Positions 4,774 through 7,237 of a stretch of DNA of 7,237 nucleotides are shown here, piece by piece. The stretch's first letter is position 1. The number at the start of each line of letters is the position of its first letter. This DNA is from Chloroflexota bacterium (GTDB lineage: Bacteria; Chloroflexota; Dehalococcoidia; SHYB01), in assembly GCA_016200725.1 (NCBI GenBank), contig JACQEE010000088.1, positions 1 through 7,237 of the forward strand, written 5' to 3'. Made by a program: the position numbers and the translations under genes. The notes under the pieces were generated by a model. It saw only the letters and a program-made list of their open reading frames with translations, was not told the origin of the DNA and searched no databases.

Positions 4774-5919
4774 ATTCCCGCCCATCATCGCGGCGATCTT
4801 CCCCTCCGGCACCTCCCACCGCCGCAGCGTCTCGATGGCCTCCTGCGGCGTCGACGTGTCGTGATGCGGGTAGCGCGACCCCCACGCGGCGACGGTCGCA
4901 AAGAAGTCCGGCATCCTCGCGACTGTCACTTCCGACGCGTCGAACGTCACCAGCGACGGCCGCTCGACGAACACGTGCCCCGGTTCGAGGCTGATGTCGC
5001 GGATTGTCGGCGTCACCGTCGCGAACGTCTCCACCTTCTCGAGAGCCAGCGGCACCCACGACGCGCCCGCATGCGCGATGGCCAACTTCAACTTCGGGTA
5101 CTCCTCGAGGTGGCCGCAGAATGCGAGCCCGACGAGCGCCGTCCCTGCGTCCATCACCGGTGCCACCGCCTCTGCGATGTTGTGCCCGATGCGCAGGTTG
5201 TCCGCGACGCGCTCGACGAACGGCCCCGTGCTCGCCCACTCCGGGTTCGTCGTCCCCGGCGACGGGTGTACGAACGCCGCGACGTTCAGCCGCTCGAGTT
5301 CCTCGAACAGCGGGTAGAAATAGGTGTAGTTGAGGAAGCGCTCGTTAGTGTAGACGGGTCGGATGAACGCCGCCTTCACACCCTTCGCCGCCATCCGCCG
5401 CAACTCCTCCAGCGCGAACACGATGTCCTGCGTCGGCAGCACCGCGACCGGGTACAGCCGCTTCGGCGACGCGTCGCAGAACTCGAGCAGCCAGTCGTTG
5501 TAGCCCCGCGCCAGCGCGTACGCCACGTCGGGGTTCTGCACGACCGGCAGGTACTCCGCGAACAGCGTCGGGAAGAGCAGCGCCCGCTCGACGCCGAGTT
5601 CGTCCATGTCGCGCAGCCGCGCCTTCGCATCCTGCGACCCTGGGTTGATCGGCTGGTATCGCGACGCGTCCATCGCGCCGATCGAGTCCGGCGTCATCCC
5701 CGGCCGCCACACCGCCTGACGCACGATGCGGCTCCGGTTCATCGCCTTCCCCGCCTTGCTGTTCAACACCACCGACGCCAGCCCCTGCGCATCCACGTGG
5801 TGCCAGAACGCAGACCGCGCCGCCACTCGATACGCCGGCTCAACGTAGCGCTCCCAGATAGCCGCCGGCTCGTACACGTGGCTATCGGCGTCGAAAATGG
5901 GAAACGCTGGCACCTTCAT
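4750..5919 (-). CDS. Amidohydrolase_2 family (PF04909) metal-dependent hydrolase/decarboxylase
   Basis: The protein has 389 residues, a TIM-barrel of the amidohydrolase_2 family, which includes ACMSD and aromatic acid decarboxylases; most environmental members have no known substrate. The N-terminal metal motif is FDADSHVYEP (Asp12, His14). His218 (FVHPSP) and His283 (AHAGASW) match the later ligand positions. The position of the usual SDYPH aspartate reads GSRYPHHD, with Arg349 in place of the metal-binding Asp. The C-terminus (KIAAMMGGNVARFLGV) is the normal family ending, so the gene is full length. ATG 5919 has GAGG seven bases upstream. It is a diverged paralog of the next gene, which shares the DxDxH N-terminus, LARxYNxW and the RLY..A.LP block. 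The 107-base spacer between the two holds repeats, so co-transcription is possible but not certain. Confidence 0.93.
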   Translation of the reverse strand: MKVPAFPIFDADSHVYEPAAIWERYVEPAYRVAARSAFWHHVDAQGLASVVLNSKAGKAMNRSRIVRQAVWRPGMTPDSIGAMDASRYQPINPGSQDAKARLRDMDELGVERALLFPTLFAEYLPVVQNPDVAYALARGYNDWLLEFCDASPKRLYPVAVLPTQDIVFALEELRRMAAKGVKAAFIRPVYTNERFLNYTYFYPLFEELERLNVAAFVHPSPGTTNPEWASTGPFVERVADNLRIGHNIAEAVAPVMDAGTALVGLAFCGHLEEYPKLKLAIAHAGASWVPLALEKVETFATVTPTIRDISLEPGHVFVERPSLVTFDASEVTVARMPDFFATVAAWGSRYPHHDTSTPQEAIETLRRWEVPEGKIAAMMGGNVARFLGV

Positions 5920-5926
5920 AAAATCG

Positions 5927-5930
5927 CCTC
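5927..5930 (-). promoter_or_regulatory. Ribosome binding site (GAGG) of the amidohydrolase at 4750-5919
   Basis: GAGG on the minus strand lies seven bases before ATG 5919, supporting that start, which also places the DxDxH motif at the usual distance from the N-terminus. Confidence 0.6.
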
Positions 5931-5962
5931 ACTGCTAACTACGGTCACGCTGAGTACCAACT

Positions 5963-5990
5963 GTCACCCTGAGCGAAGCCGAAGGGTCTC
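5963..5990. repeat. 28-bp TCACCCTGAGCGAAG repeat, copy 2
   Basis: It matches copy 1 (3960-3987) at 25 of 28 positions. Two of the three differences (T to C in ACCCT, A to G in AGGGT) are at paired positions and keep the stem intact. A partial copy, GTCACGCTGAG, lies just before it at 5944-5954. Confidence 0.75.
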
Positions 5991-6004
5991 TTCTCTTCGA
6001 CTCC

Positions 6005-6027
6005 GGGGGACTTGGTGGTCTTCCCCC
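6005..6027 (-). other. Hairpin overlapping the stop of the distal amidohydrolase
   Basis: GGGGGA (6005-6010) can pair with TCCCCC (6022-6027), with an 11-base loop. On the minus strand it begins within GTAGGGGG, whose TAG is the stop codon of the amidohydrolase. It may act as a weak 3' end structure, although no T-run follows. Confidence 0.4.
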
Positions 6028-7235
6028 TACCCCACCACTCCTGTCTCCTTCGCCATGTAGTTGAGCGCCTCCCACGCGCCCGAGCCGTCGTGGTGGTACG
6101 CGTCCGACGCCCAGATGCCGACGTCCTGGAACTGTTCCCACAGGCGAAACACCGGCTTCTCGTCCGACTCGAACCCGATCACGCACTGCTGCGCGAAGGC
6201 CTCGCTCGGCAGGCGCTTCGCCGATACCTTCCGCTCGTTACGGTACAACTTGAACAGGCGGTCGCAGTTCTCGATGATCTGCAGCGCCCACGTCGCGTTC
6301 GTCTCGAAGATGGCCATCTTCAGGCGCGGGTAGCGGTCGAGGAACCCCGAGAGCAGCACCTGCGCGAGCCACGTCGCCCCCTCCCACACGAATCCCATCG
6401 TCTGGATGTCCACGTACCGCCCGTCCGGCTCCCGCGTGCGGTGCAGGAACTGCGACGGCGAGTCCATCGTCGCCTTCGCCTCCAGCGACCCCGCCACCGA
6501 CGTGATCGGCAGCGTGTGCATCCCCACTACCAGCCCCGTCTCCTCGAACGCGCGATAGACCGCGTCCATGCTGTAGCCCCGAATGCCAGGGCTATCGACG
6601 CCCGCCGCGTTGATGCGGTTCGGGTACAGCCCCTTCGCATCGCTGGGCCGGATGAGCCCGACGGGGAAGCCCATCTTCCGCACGCGCTCGATCTCGCGCA
6701 CCGAGTAGAGCGGGTTCTGCAGCGGCAGGATCGCCGCGCCATACAACCGCTCGCGCGATGGCTTGCAATAGTCGTAGACCCAGTTGTTGTACGCCCTCGC
6801 GAGCGCGTTCGCCGCGTCCACGTTCTCCATGTAGATGAACGAGTTGACGATCATCGTGGGGATGACCAGCACCTGGTCGATGCCCATCAGGTCCATGTCC
6901 GGCAAACGCGCCGCGCCGTCCTCCGCGCCCTTGTGATCGAGGTAGTCCTTCTGCTCCGGCGTCAACTTCATCTGCTGCAGGCGCCGCAGGATGCGCTTGT
7001 CGCCCATCCCTGGCCCCGCGACCGTCGCCGGGTTGTACGAGATGCTCTTCGCCACGTCCGACTTCGTCCCCGCGGGCACCGCCGTCCGCCCGTTGACGTA
7101 CGACTGCTCCCCGTCCTTCCAGAACGACGCGCGCACCAGTTCGCGATACTTCGGCTCCACATACTCCGACCAGATCGTATGCGGGTCGTTGATATGCGCG
7201 TCGCAGTCGAAGACCGGAAAGTCCTTCGTCAGCAT
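6027..7235 (-). CDS. Amidohydrolase_2 family (PF04909) protein, paralog of its downstream neighbour
   Basis: The protein has 402 residues and appears complete: ATG 7235 is two bases from the window edge, so its ribosome site and promoter are not visible. The metal motif is FDCDAHINDP (Asp12, His14). His240 (MHTLP) and Asp378 (WASDAYHHDG) match the later metal-binding positions. At the position of the usual His of HAGAGW it has Glu311 (FETNATW); an acidic residue here also occurs in other members of the family. WEGATWLAQVLLSGFLDRYPRLKMAIFE is the typical barrel segment before it. The substrate is unknown. The short C-terminus (ALNYMAKETGVVG) lacks the usual final KIMGGNAARLYGL helix, so the protein ends about 20-30 residues earlier than expected relative to that motif, next to a repeat. 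It is probably the first of the two amidohydrolase genes to be transcribed. Confidence 0.93.
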   Translation of the reverse strand: MLTKDFPVFDCDAHINDPHTIWSEYVEPKYRELVRASFWKDGEQSYVNGRTAVPAGTKSDVAKSISYNPATVAGPGMGDKRILRRLQQMKLTPEQKDYLDHKGAEDGAARLPDMDLMGIDQVLVIPTMIVNSFIYMENVDAANALARAYNNWVYDYCKPSRERLYGAAILPLQNPLYSVREIERVRKMGFPVGLIRPSDAKGLYPNRINAAGVDSPGIRGYSMDAVYRAFEETGLVVGMHTLPITSVAGSLEAKATMDSPSQFLHRTREPDGRYVDIQTMGFVWEGATWLAQVLLSGFLDRYPRLKMAIFETNATWALQIIENCDRLFKLYRNERKVSAKRLPSEAFAQQCVIGFESDEKPVFRLWEQFQDVGIWASDAYHHDGSGAWEALNYMAKETGVVG

Positions 7236-7237
7236 GT

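Noticed and set aside
4741..6060. 439-codon open frame on the plus strand opposite the amidohydrolase
   Set aside because: It is the GC-rich shadow of a well-supported amidohydrolase gene; its translation is arginine- and histidine-rich without any family motif.

Overview
The window is GC-rich (about 60-65% by eye) and looks like a chromosomal segment of an uncultivated or metagenome-derived bacterium. Two amidohydrolase_2 (PF04909) paralogs, two short-chain dehydrogenases and several dispersed intergenic repeats (the TCATCCTGAGCGAAG type, the GTAGGGGC type and the TTCGACAGGCTCACC type) together suggest Chloroflexota, perhaps a Dehalococcoidia/SAR202-like lineage. That placement rests on remembered genome style, not on a marker gene, and is tentative.

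Left part, plus strand: the tail of an unknown CDS (1-87), a classical SDR oxidoreductase (172-921), and, coupled to it by an ATGA overlap, a clearly less GC-rich gene for an uncharacterised protein with a PD-(D/E)XK-like signature (918-1652). That gene meets a minus-strand operon stop-to-stop at a shared CTAG.

Middle, minus strand: two adjacent but diverged 6-pyruvoyl-tetrahydropterin synthase (PTPS) paralogs (2877-3362, then 2371-2850), followed two bases later by a second SDR (1649-2368). Both PTPS proteins carry the CX5HGH spacing of biopterin-type PTPS rather than the CX3HGH of QueD. With an SDR directly downstream, the trio resembles the last two steps of tetrahydrobiopterin-like cofactor synthesis (PTPS then a sepiapterin-reductase-like SDR). 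This is the most interesting system hypothesis in the window. A plus-strand msrA (catalytic GCFWC at 3424-3438) lies divergently beside it, but its reading frame has no usual start codon between an in-frame TAG at 3376 and the active site.

Right part, minus strand: two amidohydrolases in transcription order (6027-7235, then 4750-5919), followed by a predicted lipoprotein of an uncharacterised family (4044-4685). The downstream amidohydrolase has Arg where the family normally has its metal-binding Asp. The spacers are packed with repeat-like hairpins. A 44-bp direct repeat (84% identical) brackets the lipoprotein gene and includes the last codons of the neighbouring amidohydrolase. A 28-bp repeat occurs twice with a compensatory base-pair change. 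No tRNA, rRNA, CRISPR array or transposase was seen, and no stretch longer than about 115 bases lacks a gene.
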